A stretch of DNA of 64,000 nucleotides from Paenibacillus terrigena DSM 21567 (lineage in GTDB: Bacteria > Bacillota > Bacilli > Paenibacillales > Paenibacillaceae): contig NZ_KB895415.1 of NCBI RefSeq assembly GCF_000374845.1, positions 1 through 64,000 of the forward strand, given 5' to 3'. Each line of letters begins with the position of its first letter. Positions within the stretch are counted from its first letter, which is position 1. The position numbers were made by a program, and so were the translations under genes. The notes below the pieces were generated by a model. That model saw only the letters and a program-made list of their open reading frames with translations. It did not search any database and was not told the DNA's origin. Positions 1 to 8,690 of the stretch are shown here, in pieces.

Positions 1-698
1 ATCTTGGAATCGCGCTGCGGACCCCAATTTTCATTCAACTCAGACAGCGTCACCATTCGACGCTGGAACGTATCCTCAAGAATGAGTAGATTCCGGATCC
101 GAGAAAGCCTGAACATGCGGTAATCATCTCGGTTTAAGCAATAACCGTGAAGATACCACGTGTAGCCTTTGAGCACCAGCCCCATAGATTCAATACAACG
201 TTCTGTTTCTCCCCCTTGTCCGTTGGTATATGTAAAACGGATCAGCCTTTTATCACTTACGGCTTTATGCAGCGTGTCATACTTGTTTCGTTCTGAAGAG
301 CTGCTTTTCCACGGATTTAAGTCTATGATGACCTGATCAGCACCAGCCATACGACCTTGTTCTGCCTTCGAGACCAATGCGCCAACCTTGTCGAGCAGCC
401 CGTCTAAATTTTGGTTGCTAAATGCCTGTGTAGATTGAAGGCCTCGCAAAGCTGTAGAGAGGGAAATAAGTTCATTGAATGAAAGCATTTGCCGATCCAA
501 TCGAAAGTTTTCCATGATTTCGAATCCGCCTTCTGCTCCCGTGTACGAAATAATGGGAATTCCTGCTAGATTCAATGATTCCAAATCGCGATAAATCGTA
601 CGCAATGAAACCTCCAGACGATCAGCCAATTCTTGGGCCTGTACGCGTTTGCGGTTTAATAGAAGGATCGTAATGGCCATAAGTCGCTCAAGTTTCAC
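1..698 (-). CDS. WYL-domain transcriptional regulator (DeoR/YafY type), 3' part outside window
   Basis: Conceptual translation of the minus strand from a GTG at 698 (GGGGGG ribosome site a few bases upstream) is open to the window edge. It begins VKLERLMAITILLL and has an HTH_11 winged helix over residues 1-55 (ELADRLEVSLRTIYRDLESL). A middle segment and a WYL-type domain follow (LIRFTYTNGQ..., GYTWYLHGYC, MFRLSRIRNL). Members are DNA-binding regulators that sense a ligand through the WYL fold, often beside the gene they control. That neighbour is not visible here because a transposon lies upstream. An in-frame ATG at 680 is a weaker alternative start. The C-terminal end is missing. Confidence 0.85.
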   Translation of the reverse strand, partial: MKLERLMAITILLLNRKRVQAQELADRLEVSLRTIYRDLESLNLAGIPIISYTGAEGGFEIMENFRLDRQMLSFNELISLSTALRGLQSTQAFSNQNLDGLLDKVGALVSKAEQGRMAGADQVIIDLNPWKSSSSERNKYDTLHKAVSDKRLIRFTYTNGQGGETERCIESMGLVLKGYTWYLHGYCLNRDDYRMFRLSRIRNLLILEDTFQRRMVTLSELNENWGPQRDSK

Positions 699-1156
699 TG
701 TTGTCCCCCCAATTCAATAAGGTAACTGGTTAATAAAATGTTTCAGTTCCACGAATACGATGCTTTAACTCCTGCGGGTAATTAGGCTCTTGCTTGTATA
801 ATAAACTTTCATTGTAGACAATAGTCTGTCAGGATTAGAAAGTTCACCAGTGTTTTGTTGCTTTTTTTTGAAACCACGAATTCAGATATCATCTTAAATG
901 ATCAAGCCCCAGTTAATAAAACCGGGCTCTAATACATTTACGCTTGATTGGCTTATTCCGTTATCCTGCCCGATAGCTCAACGGGAAGGAGTAATCTCAC
1001 GACTGCTCCTTCACATATTCCATTCCTCTATAGGTCATTTTACATAATTTAGTATTTTTGTTGGGTTGGTATACAATAAATTCTAGTTGCTAATTAATTG
1101 ATCTATTTCCACTTGAGCAAGCAGAGGTAACTGAGAAAGGGATTCTTCCGAACCAC
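699..1156. other. Non-coding left edge of the transposon; hairpins and possible transposase sites
   Basis: No convincing gene lies in these 458 bases. A TATAAT at 798-803 and the TGTAGACAAT decamer at 813-822 lie upstream of the WYL gene. Two hairpins are visible: AGCCC/GGGCT at 905-928 and GAAGGAG/CTCCTTC at 985-1012. Bases 1060-1076 match 13 of 17 positions of the repeat at the right edge of the element, in inverted orientation. The left end of the Tn7-like element is therefore probably here, but its exact boundary is unresolved. Confidence 0.4.
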
Positions 1157-2005
1157 CTAATTGTTGAATTCATGTAAAGTAGATAACTGATTCAACATTG
1201 AAAGTCTTCTTAATTTTGAATCCCAATATCTACTTTTTGCTTCTTCAGATTGCAAGGTCATTAGATAGTATCTTTCTTGGACATCAAGGATTTTTCTCAC
1301 TGAATTAAGATCTGACTTCTTTAAATAGCCCCTTGCCAAGTATTCATCCAGTATTTCATGATCTACTCTTGCACAATGAATTAAGACTTTGGGACCGAGA
1401 AAATGTAAGACATGTCCTACACTTAATTTTTCTGATCTTTTATGCAAAGAAATCGAACCTGTCTTTATCGAGATACTCCTGGATCTTTGAAAAGTATCAG
1501 CATTAACAGCATGGAATCGTTCGCTTTCCCAAACTTTACTTAATACTTTATTCCTTAGATGCATTTCCTTCCACACACTAACTTTCTTCCTCTGTGACAT
1601 AGAAAGATAATAATTGTATTCATCAAGAGGGATATGACAATCAACCCTTCCTAGCCGATTGGGAGTATATCGAACATAACTTCTACCAGGAATGCAGAAT
1701 CGCTTGAGTTCGGTTTTCTGTTCATTTGATAATAAACCACCATTAATAGAAGCAATTTTAGGAAGGATACCTAAATTATAGAGGTATTCATTCAATTCTA
1801 AGAAATTGTATTCGTATGTTTTATTTAATTGGAATTCTCCAACCACCCCTATGCTTGTCCAAACCATTCGTTTCCTTCCTGTTGCTGCTTGCTTATCTTG
1901 AATTAGACTTTTTAGCACATTAGTTTTTTCTTCGAGTTGTTTAAATTCTTTGTATGCACCTGATAGAATAAAATCCTCTATTCCTAATATAGCCAAGCCG
2001 CCCAC
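1157..2005 (-). CDS. Unknown transposon-encoded protein, 282 aa, last gene of the tniQ operon
   Basis: I do not recognise this family. It is a soluble, basic 282-aa protein with no signal peptide or membrane segment, and no cysteine cluster or Walker motif is visible. It follows the TniQ gene by 32 bp in the same direction, which implies co-transcription. Its place in a Tn7-like element suggests a role in target selection or regulation (inference). The GTG at 2005 has a GGAG only 2 nt upstream. A TTG at 1996 is 10 nt from the same GGAG and may be the true start. It could be a highly diverged TniQ/TnsE-like accessory factor, but no motif proves this. Confidence 0.6.
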   Translation of the reverse strand: MGGLAILGIEDFILSGAYKEFKQLEEKTNVLKSLIQDKQAATGRKRMVWTSIGVVGEFQLNKTYEYNFLELNEYLYNLGILPKIASINGGLLSNEQKTELKRFCIPGRSYVRYTPNRLGRVDCHIPLDEYNYYLSMSQRKKVSVWKEMHLRNKVLSKVWESERFHAVNADTFQRSRSISIKTGSISLHKRSEKLSVGHVLHFLGPKVLIHCARVDHEILDEYLARGYLKKSDLNSVRKILDVQERYYLMTLQSEEAKSRYWDSKLRRLSMLNQLSTLHEFNN

Positions 2006-2037
2006 ACTCCAACTTTAAGAAAAGTAGTATCTGTAAC

Positions 2038-3789
2038 TTAAGTCAGCCTTGCCCCCCCTTTCAATTGCACTAAATTTGAATTACTTGCTAACAAGACCTC
2101 TTGAATTCTCAATTTGGTCGTTTCTTTATATAAATATCTTCTCCTCCCATCCTTAAGATAACTAATAAAATCCGGTTGGATATTACGTTCTTCAAGAACA
2201 CGACGAAGGCGTTTTTCACCTATTTTTAAATCTTTTAACAAATCATTAAAAAAATAACCTTGTTCCTTTTGACTTCTTTTTTTTAGAACCACCAAACATT
2301 CATTAATTTCGCCGTTTTTAAAATACAGGTCGCCAAGTGTTGTTTTAGAATATAATCGAACAGGGGTTAATAGCCCGGATAAAATAAATTGAATTAGTGA
2401 TACAATCGTTAAGTTATTTACAGAGTACTTAATTAAGGCATCATGAAAATTAATACAATCCAAAGGAATGGGCTTTACAAACTTGCCACTGCACCTTTCA
2501 ATGAGTAGATTGACTTCGTTCAGATTCAACCGTTTAGATTTCCCCGAGTAGTTCAAACTTACTTGAAGCAAATTAGAGCTAATGAGACTTTCGATTGAAG
2601 CAGCGTGTATACCAAGGATAAGCGATGCTTCTTTTTTTGTGATCCATCTTTTCTCTTCCTCGAGATATTTATCGAGGGTAATCCGATCAACATAATACTC
2701 ATTCTTCGTACCCTGATTCATTAGAACCAAGTTGTTATTTGACAGTCGAAACATCTTTCCATAAGTGACCCCCTTTTCAATCTTAACCTCCTCGCGGCGG
2801 ATTACTTTTCGTTTCTTAAGTAACTCAGGCACCTCCCTAAACACCCCAAAATCCCGTCTAATTACCCCAGTTTCCAATTTCTGAATACAGTAATGATGAA
2901 ATGCCTCTCTCAACTCAGCATAACAATCATGTTTTACTAATTTCTCAAGGCTCTGGAACGCACCGTATCTTTTCACACCTTTATTCCTCGCTAGAAATAA
3001 ATCGAGCACATGAAAAAAATGATTAGGGAACTTAGAATACATCCAGTCAACATTAGAAAAGGCTATAGCGAGATTCAAGCTGTTTTTTGTCTTACTTTTG
3101 CGATTATAGAAAATATCCAAGGTTTCATGACTAAATCCTGTGAAATCAGTACACCCATCTAAGAACATAAAACTGGCAAATACCAATTCTAAGTAGTCAT
3201 TAGCATGCAGTTCAAAAATGTCTGATTTTTCATTATAAATTATGCTTCTAGCAAGACTTGATTGGGAACCAGAAAAGATTTCACACTGAATATGATCAAA
3301 AGTAATTCGTTTAAGTCGAGATAAACAAAACTTACAACGTTGCTCGATAAAATCATAAAAGTCTAGAGGGTGGTTGCAGGTTTGGCATCCTTCCTGAAGT
3401 ATGACGAAATGTTTAGGACACATCCTCAAAGGAAATACACACCACTCTAGGCGATGATAATAACTTTCTTGAATACACAGCGGACAATACTTAAGATTAT
3501 TTTTTTGAATTATCTTATTGTACCAAGAATGGTTGAAAGTACTTAGGATACGATTCGTGTTATTTATAAATCTGATTTCTGTACTTGGCATCCATGGGCA
3601 GATTTTAAACAAGGCTTGTTCAGATATTTCATTATTTAAAAGTTGTGCATGAGTCAGTTCAATTTCCCTTAAGAAGATTGTATTAGGTATAAAATGATTA
3701 GCTTTGAATAAACGAAACAAATAACCTGACTCACTCTCATCATGAAAATGCTTCGGTCGTTTTGGTAAAAGAGGACCATTATTCATCAT
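2038..3789 (-). CDS. tniQ: TniQ/TnsD-family transposition target-selection protein
   Basis: A 583-aa protein with the TniQ N-terminal layout: PLLPKRPKHFHDESESGYL (residues 7-25), then zinc-binding pairs C102/C105, C124/H127, C135/C138 and C152/C155. The C-terminal half holds two helix-turn-helix-like stretches (about 385-440 and 510-575). This is closer to long TnsD proteins, which bind a fixed attachment site, than to short TniQ adaptors. In Tn7, TnsD recruits TnsC to the target. The start overlaps the stop of the upstream 110-aa gene (ATGA-type overlap), so the two are translationally coupled. The family call is firm; the specific target site is inference. Confidence 0.9.
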   Translation of the reverse strand: MMNNGPLLPKRPKHFHDESESGYLFRLFKANHFIPNTIFLREIELTHAQLLNNEISEQALFKICPWMPSTEIRFINNTNRILSTFNHSWYNKIIQKNNLKYCPLCIQESYYHRLEWCVFPLRMCPKHFVILQEGCQTCNHPLDFYDFIEQRCKFCLSRLKRITFDHIQCEIFSGSQSSLARSIIYNEKSDIFELHANDYLELVFASFMFLDGCTDFTGFSHETLDIFYNRKSKTKNSLNLAIAFSNVDWMYSKFPNHFFHVLDLFLARNKGVKRYGAFQSLEKLVKHDCYAELREAFHHYCIQKLETGVIRRDFGVFREVPELLKKRKVIRREEVKIEKGVTYGKMFRLSNNNLVLMNQGTKNEYYVDRITLDKYLEEEKRWITKKEASLILGIHAASIESLISSNLLQVSLNYSGKSKRLNLNEVNLLIERCSGKFVKPIPLDCINFHDALIKYSVNNLTIVSLIQFILSGLLTPVRLYSKTTLGDLYFKNGEINECLVVLKKRSQKEQGYFFNDLLKDLKIGEKRLRRVLEERNIQPDFISYLKDGRRRYLYKETTKLRIQEVLLASNSNLVQLKGGARLT

Positions 3790-4118
3790 GTTCTCTTCCG
3801 TTTACGTTCTTTTATTTGTTTTTTTATATTGTTCAGTAGCTGATAGTACTCATCTAACCTGTCAGTATTGATTTTATAATGTTGTATCTGGAGTGCAACA
3901 TCTAAACAACCATTCTCCAAGGTGATCAAGAGATAGTCATCATTTAACGTGTCAACGAATACCCTAAGCATTCGTGTACTTGATGATAATTGAAACCATT
4001 GATTGCGTATTGCCCATTGACATGAATAATACTTGTCCCTATATTTAATTCCTTTCTCAGTTATTTCTGACATCGCAGGAACAAATAAGCTCATATAATC
4101 GTCTTTTTTAGCCTCCAT
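3786..4118 (-). CDS. Unknown 110-aa protein at the head of the tniQ operon
   Basis: The frame opens further upstream, but an AGGAGGG six bases before the ATG at 4118 fixes the start at MEAKKDDYMSLF. The protein has 110 residues, a very basic tail (KKQIKERKRKRT) and no recognised domain. It overlaps the start of tniQ by 4 bp and is divergent from the XRE gene. Both are probably controlled from the 4119-4265 intergenic region. A small transposon regulator or cofactor of the target selector is possible (inference only). Confidence 0.65.
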   Translation of the reverse strand: MEAKKDDYMSLFVPAMSEITEKGIKYRDKYYSCQWAIRNQWFQLSSSTRMLRVFVDTLNDDYLLITLENGCLDVALQIQHYKINTDRLDEYYQLLNNIKKQIKERKRKRT

Positions 4119-4236
4119 ATGAATCCCTCCTATGAATCTATTAATACTAGAGTTACCATTATCCCTAAAACAAATACGTATACATAACATTTTTATTATT
4201 TTGTTATTTATGTAATCATGTTTTTCTTGTCAGATG

Positions 4237-4266
4237 TTGTCTAAACTTTTTATGAGGTGTAGACAA
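4237..4266. promoter_or_regulatory. Inverted repeat at the XRE gene start, probable autoregulatory operator
   Basis: TTGTCTA (4237-4243) and TAGACAA (4260-4266) are perfect inverted arms separated by 16 bp, about 1.5 helical turns. The second arm touches the ATG of the XRE gene, and the AGGTG ribosome site lies between the arms. Binding here would block both the regulator and possibly the divergent tniQ operon. Operator function is inferred. Confidence 0.5.
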
Positions 4267-4610
4267 TGTCCGATCGAGATCAGGTACTGCTGGGAAAACG
4301 TATTCGTGATTTAAGAAAAGCAAGAGGATACTCTCAAGAATATCTAGCCGAGATTTCCGGTTTTCATTACACTTACATTGGTGGACTAGAACGTGCTCAA
4401 AAAAATGTCACTCTGGCTAATTTAATTAAAATTGCTAATGCTCTAGAAGTTGGAGTTTATGATTTGTTTGAATACACTAAATTAGATTCTTCTGTAGATA
4501 AAAAACCTTCTGACATTGAGAAGATTATGGAAGCACTAATTAAACTTCCATCTAGAGATGTTAAGAAAATTAAAGATTTTGTATACAACATGTTTGAAGA
4601 CAAGATATAA
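4266..4610 (+). CDS. XRE-family transcriptional regulator of the transposon
   Basis: 114 aa with an N-terminal Cro/CI helix-turn-helix at residues 9-67 (LGKRIRDLRKARGYSQEYLAEISG..., then IGGLERAQKNVTLANLIKIANAL) and a short lysine-rich C-terminal helix. It is the only plus-strand gene in the element. It sits between tnsC and the tniQ operon, so it can act as the switch that keeps transposition functions off. An inverted repeat overlaps its start codon and a strong hairpin follows its stop. The HTH assignment is certain; the target genes are inferred. Confidence 0.9.
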   Translation: MSDRDQVLLGKRIRDLRKARGYSQEYLAEISGFHYTYIGGLERAQKNVTLANLIKIANALEVGVYDLFEYTKLDSSVDKKPSDIEKIMEALIKLPSRDVKKIKDFVYNMFEDKI

Positions 4611-4634
4611 GCGGTGGCACAATTGCCACCGCTT
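4609..4634 (+). terminator. Terminator after the XRE gene
   Basis: AAGCGGTGGCA and TGCCACCGCTT form a perfect 11-bp stem with a CAAT loop starting at the XRE stop codon. The trailing run is TTAATTCAT rather than a pure U-tract, so it may work in both directions between the convergent XRE and tnsC genes. Confidence 0.7.
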
Positions 4635-4660
4635 AATTCATAAAACCATGATTATAATAA

Positions 4661-4681
4661 AAGACTCCTACGCGGAGTCTT
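4661..4681 (-). terminator. Terminator overlapping the tnsC stop codon
   Basis: On the minus strand AAGACTCC and GGAGTCTT form an 8-bp stem with loop GCGTA, followed by TTATTATAA. The tnsC TAG lies inside the hairpin. Confidence 0.7.
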
Positions 4682-5618
4682 CCTCCTCCGATACTAGTTC
4701 ATCTGCAAGAATTTTGGCCATATCATTATCTGCAAACTCTCCAATAATATTTTTTTGTGCTTCTGCGAGGACAGTCCCATTTAAATTCTTCAAAATACTA
4801 AAATCACTAAAGTCCTCCTCCATAACTCCAATGATATCGAAAGCTTCCCTTAGAATTGGTTTCATCCATCCAACTAAGCCTCCTGTAAGGTCGAAAAGTA
4901 ACTCAGGAAAAGCACTTTCATCTTTAGACCAATCCAGTAGCCCTGGAGGCGGGGAAAGTTGACCTTCAATACTCTTAATGAATTCTTTAAACGAGTCATC
5001 ACACTTCTCAAAATGCTTTAAAACTGTTTTAGGATATCGTCGAATGTGTTGGGTATTCAGAGTTCTAAGCTCTTCAATAGAAAGAGTCCCAACGCATACT
5101 AAACAAACATCCGCCGAGTTTGCAATATCTTTAATATTCTCCATTACTGCTTTTCGCTGGACAAACGTCGAGGCTAATAAGTAATCCACCTCATCGATGA
5201 TGAGCATTTCTACCTTCAATTCCTTCATCATATCAAAAGCTTGAGTTTTAATTCGATCAACATCCGCATTACGAGCAGGTAAATTCATTGCCTTAAGAAT
5301 GTTATTGTAGAATCCTTTGTAAGTGAAGGGAACAGGAAGTGTCATATAGATTACTGGCTTAATATCAGTTTCTGTCTCGTCTTCATCCACAACGGTCCAT
5401 CCTTTGTTCTTTTTCACATACTTTTTTAAAGTCATGGATTTTCCTGCTCCTGACTTTCCTTCAATAAATAAATTTATTGGCGAATCATCGCTCTCTACGC
5501 CCTCTCTTTTATTCCTTCGATTCTTATCCAGTCTTTTCCATATGCGTGTAACCTCATCATGTTCAATAAATAAATTACTAATTCGATTCTGAAACTCTTT
5601 ATAATGATTTTTTATCAT
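4668..5618 (-). CDS. tnsC: TnsC-like AAA+ transposition regulator ATPase
   Basis: 316 aa. Walker A is EGKSGAGKS (residues 53-61, Lys60) and Walker B is MLIIDEVDYLL (138-148, Asp142/Glu143), followed by sensor-like VCVGT. This matches the TniB/TnsC AAA+ ATPases that link target recognition to transposase activation. It is much shorter than Tn7 TnsC (over 500 aa), as in many Tn7-like relatives. An AAGGAG lies about 13 nt before the ATG. It is transcribed in the same direction as tnsAB but separated from tnsB by 124 bp and a terminator-like hairpin, so TnsC dosage may be set separately. The acidic C-terminal tail ends EEEDSA. Confidence 0.92.
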   Translation of the reverse strand: MIKNHYKEFQNRISNLFIEHDEVTRIWKRLDKNRRNKREGVESDDSPINLFIEGKSGAGKSMTLKKYVKKNKGWTVVDEDETETDIKPVIYMTLPVPFTYKGFYNNILKAMNLPARNADVDRIKTQAFDMMKELKVEMLIIDEVDYLLASTFVQRKAVMENIKDIANSADVCLVCVGTLSIEELRTLNTQHIRRYPKTVLKHFEKCDDSFKEFIKSIEGQLSPPPGLLDWSKDESAFPELLFDLTGGLVGWMKPILREAFDIIGVMEEDFSDFSILKNLNGTVLAEAQKNIIGEFADNDMAKILADELVSEEEDSA

Positions 5619-5719
5619 ATGCGCACAATCACTCCTTTTTAGTTTCTAGTTACAATGATAACCAAATTGCAATAGTGTTAATCTCCTTTCAACTTGCTTC
5701 TTCGTCTGAACAAAACAAA

Positions 5720-5737
5720 AGAGGCACTACGGCCTCT
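5720..5737 (-). terminator. Terminator between tnsB and tnsC
   Basis: On the minus strand AGAGGC...GCCTCT forms a short GC-rich stem followed by TTTTGTTTTG. It lies just past the tnsB stop and upstream of tnsC. Confidence 0.6.
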
Positions 5738-5742
5738 CCCCT

Positions 5743-7848
5743 TTACAATTCTGTACCATAACGTTGGCTATTATATTTTTCAATTAGACTTTGGGTTTTA
5801 GACGGTGTAGATCTCTTTGGAGGTTCTACAGATGATAATGCTACTGACAAAGTACCCCCTTTATTCAATATATGTTTCCTCATTGAGGCATTTTTGTTCA
5901 CCATTGTTTCAAAACGACTTTGAATTAATCTCTTTCCTTCAATGATGTGCTCGGTACCTGGTATCTGTCTTTTGTTAATTTTCCCTTTCTCAATTAATAT
6001 TCTTCGAATCGCTTTGTAGAGTTCTCTACTCATACCTTGCACTTTCTCAGCAGGCGGAGAGATGGAAGGCACTTCAATATAAGTTTGATTTGTGGTATCC
6101 ATAATATAAATTTTAGATATATCACGCACATCAAACTTGATCTTTACATTTTTTTTCAATCGGGTATTAACAAATCGACTGGTTTCTGGAGAAGCATATC
6201 GTACATTTTCTTCACGTATCCCGTCTTTATCATAAGACTTCATGTCAACTGGAAGTAACTTGATCAAGTAACTTTCTTCGTGATTAGCTGGAATACTTGG
6301 GGGGTAGCCCATTATATTAACAGCATGATGAAATCGCACAGCTGGGGTATCTTCATCAAGTGGTAAGCCCTTATGGGTATCAAAATGATACACATCAACA
6401 AAGTAACGAACAAGCAGTTCTGTTAAATCACTCAGAGTTAGAATAGCTTCTTTTTTGGCTGCTTGACGTTCTTCTACACTACTCCCTTTACTATAGAATC
6501 CCAACAATTGATCCAAAAACTCATCATTAATTGTTCTAAAAAATCTTTCAATAATTCCACCATAACGTGGAGTGGCTACAGGTCTAAATCTTACTTCTGC
6601 ATGTAATTCATCCTCAATCATGCTCTTAACATAAGCATTGTTAAATTCGGGACCGTTATCCATATAAATGACAGTTGGAATTCCGTGCATCTCCCAATCA
6701 TTTATTGTTCCATACGTCTCTTTCGCTCGTTTTAAACATATTCCATTATATATTGCGCACATTACTTTATGACCGGAAGGACTTTGAAAGGAAAGGTCAA
6801 ATCCCCAAATCATTCTAGTATAGACATCAATTGCGAGCGTTAGCCAAGGCTCACCAAGATCACTGCCGGTAGTCTCGTCAATGAGTTTAATTGGAAGTTT
6901 AACATGGTCAATTTCAATAACATTAAGTGGGCTTCTGGCAAAATAACCTGATATTCTTTGTGTTACTGGATCATGATATTCTGCATCCATAATTCCTTTC
7001 GATAACCTGTCGTAAATTTGTACATTAATCCTTTTAACCATTTTAAAAACAGTATCATAAAGTAGCGGTTCTAATTTCTTGGCAGAACATAAAATCTCCA
7101 AATCTGAATGAAGATGAGTGATTTTCCTTCTTTTTTTTGATAAAAAACGCTTGATACCTTGCTCAATTAATGGAATATACTCATCATTGTCAATCCTGCA
7201 ATATATTGTATCGAGTATAATTTCATTCTTCTTTGGATGACAAATCTGAATAGCTTTCTCATCCTCCCTGGAATGAGCATTATAAAATGCTTTTGAGATA
7301 AGCCCTTCGACTCCGAAGTTTTCCCTGTTGTTTTCAGACTCATAGTAAGCTTGTAAATATCTTTCCAATTGTCTTGGTGATATTTTTTTACTTCCACTTT
7401 CCTTTGATTTCTTAGATACCCTTTCCAAAAGTTCTTTTTTGGTTAAATTAGCAATGGTTTCATTATCATTTAGAAAGTATTTATATACTTCATTAAAAGA
7501 ATTTAAAGCATACATATCCCCTTGTTTAGCCTTATTATAGAGAAGTATGGGTTTAATTAAATTGAGCCGCTGTATGGTCTTTTTTTTCCTATCTGGAATT
7601 AAAGTGTCTAACATAAATGTTACTTTTTTTTCTACGTTAGATTCTATTTTAGCTGATCTCTTCATGACTTCATCTGGGCCTTTAAATGTAGGATCCTCTA
7701 TTAAGGTAATGTAGCTTATTTCCCTTATTTTTTTATCACCATCTTCCCGATAATAAAATATAATTGGTGCTTGGATATCATGAACGTGAAACTTGATACC
7801 ATTTAAGTAGAACTCATCATCGATAGCTAATGGATTATGTAACTTCAT
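5743..7848 (-). CDS. tnsB: TnsB-like DDE transposase (Mu/retroviral integrase superfamily)
   Basis: 701 aa. The rve-type catalytic core has Asp314 (VIEIDHVKLPI), Asp397 (VIYMDNGPEFNN) and Glu434 (YGGIIERFFRT), a complete DDE triad. HTH regions lie in the N-terminal 250 residues and a Mu-C-like beta domain follows the core. TnsB cuts the 3' ends and joins them to target DNA after binding the end repeats. The gene follows tnsA by 6 bp, and the AAGGGAG ribosome site overlaps the tnsA stop, so the two are translationally coupled. The reading frame is intact, so the element may still be active. Confidence 0.95.
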   Translation of the reverse strand: MKLHNPLAIDDEFYLNGIKFHVHDIQAPIIFYYREDGDKKIREISYITLIEDPTFKGPDEVMKRSAKIESNVEKKVTFMLDTLIPDRKKKTIQRLNLIKPILLYNKAKQGDMYALNSFNEVYKYFLNDNETIANLTKKELLERVSKKSKESGSKKISPRQLERYLQAYYESENNRENFGVEGLISKAFYNAHSREDEKAIQICHPKKNEIILDTIYCRIDNDEYIPLIEQGIKRFLSKKRRKITHLHSDLEILCSAKKLEPLLYDTVFKMVKRINVQIYDRLSKGIMDAEYHDPVTQRISGYFARSPLNVIEIDHVKLPIKLIDETTGSDLGEPWLTLAIDVYTRMIWGFDLSFQSPSGHKVMCAIYNGICLKRAKETYGTINDWEMHGIPTVIYMDNGPEFNNAYVKSMIEDELHAEVRFRPVATPRYGGIIERFFRTINDEFLDQLLGFYSKGSSVEERQAAKKEAILTLSDLTELLVRYFVDVYHFDTHKGLPLDEDTPAVRFHHAVNIMGYPPSIPANHEESYLIKLLPVDMKSYDKDGIREENVRYASPETSRFVNTRLKKNVKIKFDVRDISKIYIMDTTNQTYIEVPSISPPAEKVQGMSRELYKAIRRILIEKGKINKRQIPGTEHIIEGKRLIQSRFETMVNKNASMRKHILNKGGTLSVALSSVEPPKRSTPSKTQSLIEKYNSQRYGTEL

Positions 7849-7854
7849 AATTAG

Positions 7855-8604
7855 CTACTCCCTTTCAAATAATAGATTAATATCATCGAAAATTGTTCCA
7901 AACGAAACTTCACTTGTGTGGTCGATTTTTTTATTAATGTTTGTCATCAATGAACCGGTTGCAATTAAATGAAATATTAGCGGTAGAACATGTCGATAAT
8001 CCACTTTTGGTTCAAAACTTTTCGCTAAGCGGATCACTTCTACTTTATGAAGGTATTTTACTCGACGGTTAACTTCAGGAATAAAATCAGAAAAATACTC
8101 TCTTGGCCGCAAATAATTCACTAGCCACAGAATATTTTCCTTTATGATTTCTGGTATTGTTACCTTAGGATTTACCAAACTATATTCCCAACCTCGTTGT
8201 TTGGCGAAATCCTCACAAGCCTTAAAAAGATTTGGTTTCTGTTCAGCCTTCTTATTCCCACCCTTAATCTGAATCAAATTAGGTCTTGAACCATCTCTGA
8301 AAGTAAGAACATCTGGCACGTGATCATCTTCTTTCAGTAAATGCTCTCTAGTTAATTTTCTAATTGGAACGAAAACTGGCTGTTCGTAGTAACGAATAGT
8401 TACCGGATCAAGCTCCAGTAAATAGTAAAAAAGGCACTCTCCCCAAAAAGATTCGTACTGAACCCCTCGTTTCATTTTGTGACTGTAAATGCTCCCAATC
8501 AGATGTTCGAATTCTCGGCTGCCTTTATTAGAGACGTTTCGTTTCCGCAAGTATAGCTCATCCTCTTTGCTCCAATCCTTTTTTGTAATCCAGTTATAGT
8601 CCAT
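7855..8604 (-). CDS. tnsA: TnsA-like transposon 5'-end endonuclease
   Basis: 249 aa with the restriction-endonuclease-like active site of TnsA: Glu56 (WGECLFYYL), Asp98 (VPDVLTF) and Q112-x-K114 (LIQIKGG). A winged-helix C-terminal region (about residues 165-249) would contact TnsC. TnsA cuts the 5' strand so that the element moves by cut-and-paste. It is the first gene of the tnsAB unit, with GGGGG about 7 nt before the ATG. A 15-bp palindrome lies 39 bp upstream. All expected catalytic residues are present. Confidence 0.92.
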   Translation of the reverse strand: MDYNWITKKDWSKEDELYLRKRNVSNKGSREFEHLIGSIYSHKMKRGVQYESFWGECLFYYLLELDPVTIRYYEQPVFVPIRKLTREHLLKEDDHVPDVLTFRDGSRPNLIQIKGGNKKAEQKPNLFKACEDFAKQRGWEYSLVNPKVTIPEIIKENILWLVNYLRPREYFSDFIPEVNRRVKYLHKVEVIRLAKSFEPKVDYRHVLPLIFHLIATGSLMTNINKKIDHTSEVSFGTIFDDINLLFERE

Positions 8605-8642
8605 TTACCAACCCCCTGAAAAATGACGGAATATGTTCCAGT

Positions 8643-8657
8643 TAATACTCAGTATTA
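8643..8657. promoter_or_regulatory. 15-bp palindrome upstream of tnsA, possible operator
   Basis: TAATACT-C-AGTATTA is a perfect inverted repeat, 39 bp before the tnsA start and next to promoter-like TTGAAG and TATTAA boxes on the minus strand. It differs from the TTGTCTA repeat at the XRE gene, so a second regulator may be involved. Confidence 0.45.
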
Positions 8658-8690
8658 CCAGTATGAACTTCAATAAACAGAGAAAAGTAA

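Noticed and set aside
960-1020. tRNA-like or attachment-site RNA gene
   Set aside because: Two short hairpins (CCCG/CGGG and GAAGGAG/CTCCTTC) are present, but no cloverleaf, anticodon arm or T-loop sequence can be drawn.
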